Positions 62,936 to 64,000 of a stretch of DNA of 64,000 bases are shown here, piece after piece. The stretch is from positions 14,951,501 to 15,015,500 of the forward strand of contig NC_132975.1 of assembly GCF_047496725.1 (NCBI RefSeq), given 5' to 3'. Every line of letters begins with the position of its first letter. Within the stretch, counting starts at the first letter, position 1. Below the pieces are notes generated by a model. The model saw nothing but the letters and a program-made list of their open reading frames with translations, was not told the origin of the DNA and did not search any database. The stretch is from Anoplolepis gracilipes. Taxonomy: Eukaryota; Arthropoda; Insecta; Hymenoptera; Formicidae. Made by a program: the position numbers and the translations under genes.

Positions 62936-64000
62936 TCGAACTCGATCGAGAGCCGTTTAATTGCCCTAATTCGCGCGTCCTCGCTTTCTCGAGGAAAATA
63001 CAATCTAACGTCGTAACGACGGATAATCGAATAGTATACCACAAATAATACACCTATCACGAAGTACATACGTAATGATAATGCATGGCAAGAAACAACG
63101 TGTATTTCCTATCCCTTTCGAGAAAAAAAAAAAGACGATAATCTCTATCCAAAAATCGTATTCTTCTGCACTTTTATAGGTATATTAATGGCCGTTAAAG
63201 GTTTGTGACATATCGTCTGGAATATCGATGCGTAAGAAAAAAAAAAAAAGGAAGAAGTAAACAAAAAAAAAAAGTAAAAAAGAAAAATAATTGTGAATAT
63301 TCTCTTCGTATATTCGTGCACTAACTTGATCCAGGCACACGCACTCATTTCCGTTCGTTGCACGATACTTGACGCTACATGTGCGTGAGATTCATCTATA
63401 TATTTCTATATATTAATTTTTGGAGATGCCTCAACGAGACTTAGACATGTACTTTTAAAATATAATATCGCGCTGAGATATTTACGCGGACTCCTCTCCG
63501 AAGCAAATGTTATAATGAAAAGAATCATGAAAAGGATTATAATGTAATCCAAGCTGTAAAGCAAAAGCGGAGACCGATCTCGCGTATTTCGCTTAACAGA
63601 TCAATAATTAAACGTACAAACTAATATTTTAAGATTAAAAGATTGTCTCGAAGAGACAACTCTTATCAATTTCTCCGAGTATGCTGATCGAAAATCCGTT
63701 CCACCCTCGGTGAAAAGAGCTATTTTCCTCTCAGGTTTATTCCGTATATAAACACATATTTCTCTCATATAATTATGCTTTTTCGCGAGAGAAAGAGAGG
63801 AAGAAAGAGAAAGAGAAAAAAAGGATCACGAGATATATATATATATGTGTCGAGAAGAGCCTAAGTATATGTCATTGTCTGTGACAAATGTGGCCTGGAA
63901 GAGCATTCAAAGTGCGCCATGCCTATATAATAACTTGCAGGCTAATCGAAAAGACCTCACAATATCTCCACGAGCGAGCATGCTAATCGCAAAAATTGAT
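62936..64000 (+). other. 3'UTR and downstream flank of the right synaptotagmin
   Basis: No further exon is visible. The stretch is AT-rich with A-tracts near 63121-63133 and 63237-63290 and a GA-rich run at 63789-63822. No AATAAA was seen; ATTAAA variants occur near 63606 and 63634, but no cleavage site can be fixed. Confidence 0.5.

Noticed and set aside
1..64000. Search for tRNA, rRNA, known insect miRNAs and CRISPR arrays
   Set aside because: No cloverleaf with A and B boxes, no rRNA-like stretch and no miRNA sequence I recognise by eye; the tandem arrays present are microsatellites.

Overview
The window looks like nuclear DNA from an insect, probably a hymenopteran such as an ant or bee. 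It is AT-rich with CpG-rich pockets and many microsatellites. Its genes have many exons and introns of several kilobases, and Inr-like TCAGTC motifs occur beside strong splice donors. The species is not identifiable from the sequence alone. I assembled two protein-coding genes exon by exon. Both encode synaptotagmins, membrane proteins with two C2 domains that act in vesicle trafficking. The genes point away from each other.

Left, minus strand (101-6804): a Syt12-type synaptotagmin. Ten coding exons run leftward from a transmembrane exon at 6682-6761 to 101, where the window cuts the gene inside C2B. Phases agree at every junction; the position of the small second exon is inferred. The protein has an N-terminal membrane anchor, a linker of about 600 residues with Pro-rich segments, a C2A domain lacking the loop-3 calcium ligands, and the first part of C2B.

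Middle (6.8-44.6 kb): no confident coding sequence. Most of it is probably first introns and the shared upstream region of the two genes. It holds microsatellites, three of the five copies of a roughly 390-bp interspersed element (A lies further left at 4.8 kb, E at 60.7 kb), a second TIR element nested in one of them with a TA target-site duplication, an old repeat family at 38-40 kb, a GC-rich patch with a G-quadruplex motif at 30.8-31.65 kb, and a candidate first exon at 35.25 kb.

Right, plus strand (44604-62935): a second synaptotagmin, of the insect Syt-alpha/Syt-beta type, with nine coding exons, 577 residues and a complete C terminus carrying a WHXL motif. It has all five C2A calcium-ligand aspartates, a degenerate C2B site and one GC-AG intron. 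Two further GC-rich, first-exon-like segments (48.78-48.91 and 51.56-51.89 kb) lie inside its 14-kb first coding intron and suggest alternative N termini.

Both genes share a phase-0 intron at the same place in C2A, just before loop 3, which fits descent from one duplicated ancestor. Inferred division of labour: the right gene encodes a calcium-responsive synaptotagmin, the left gene a calcium-independent one.
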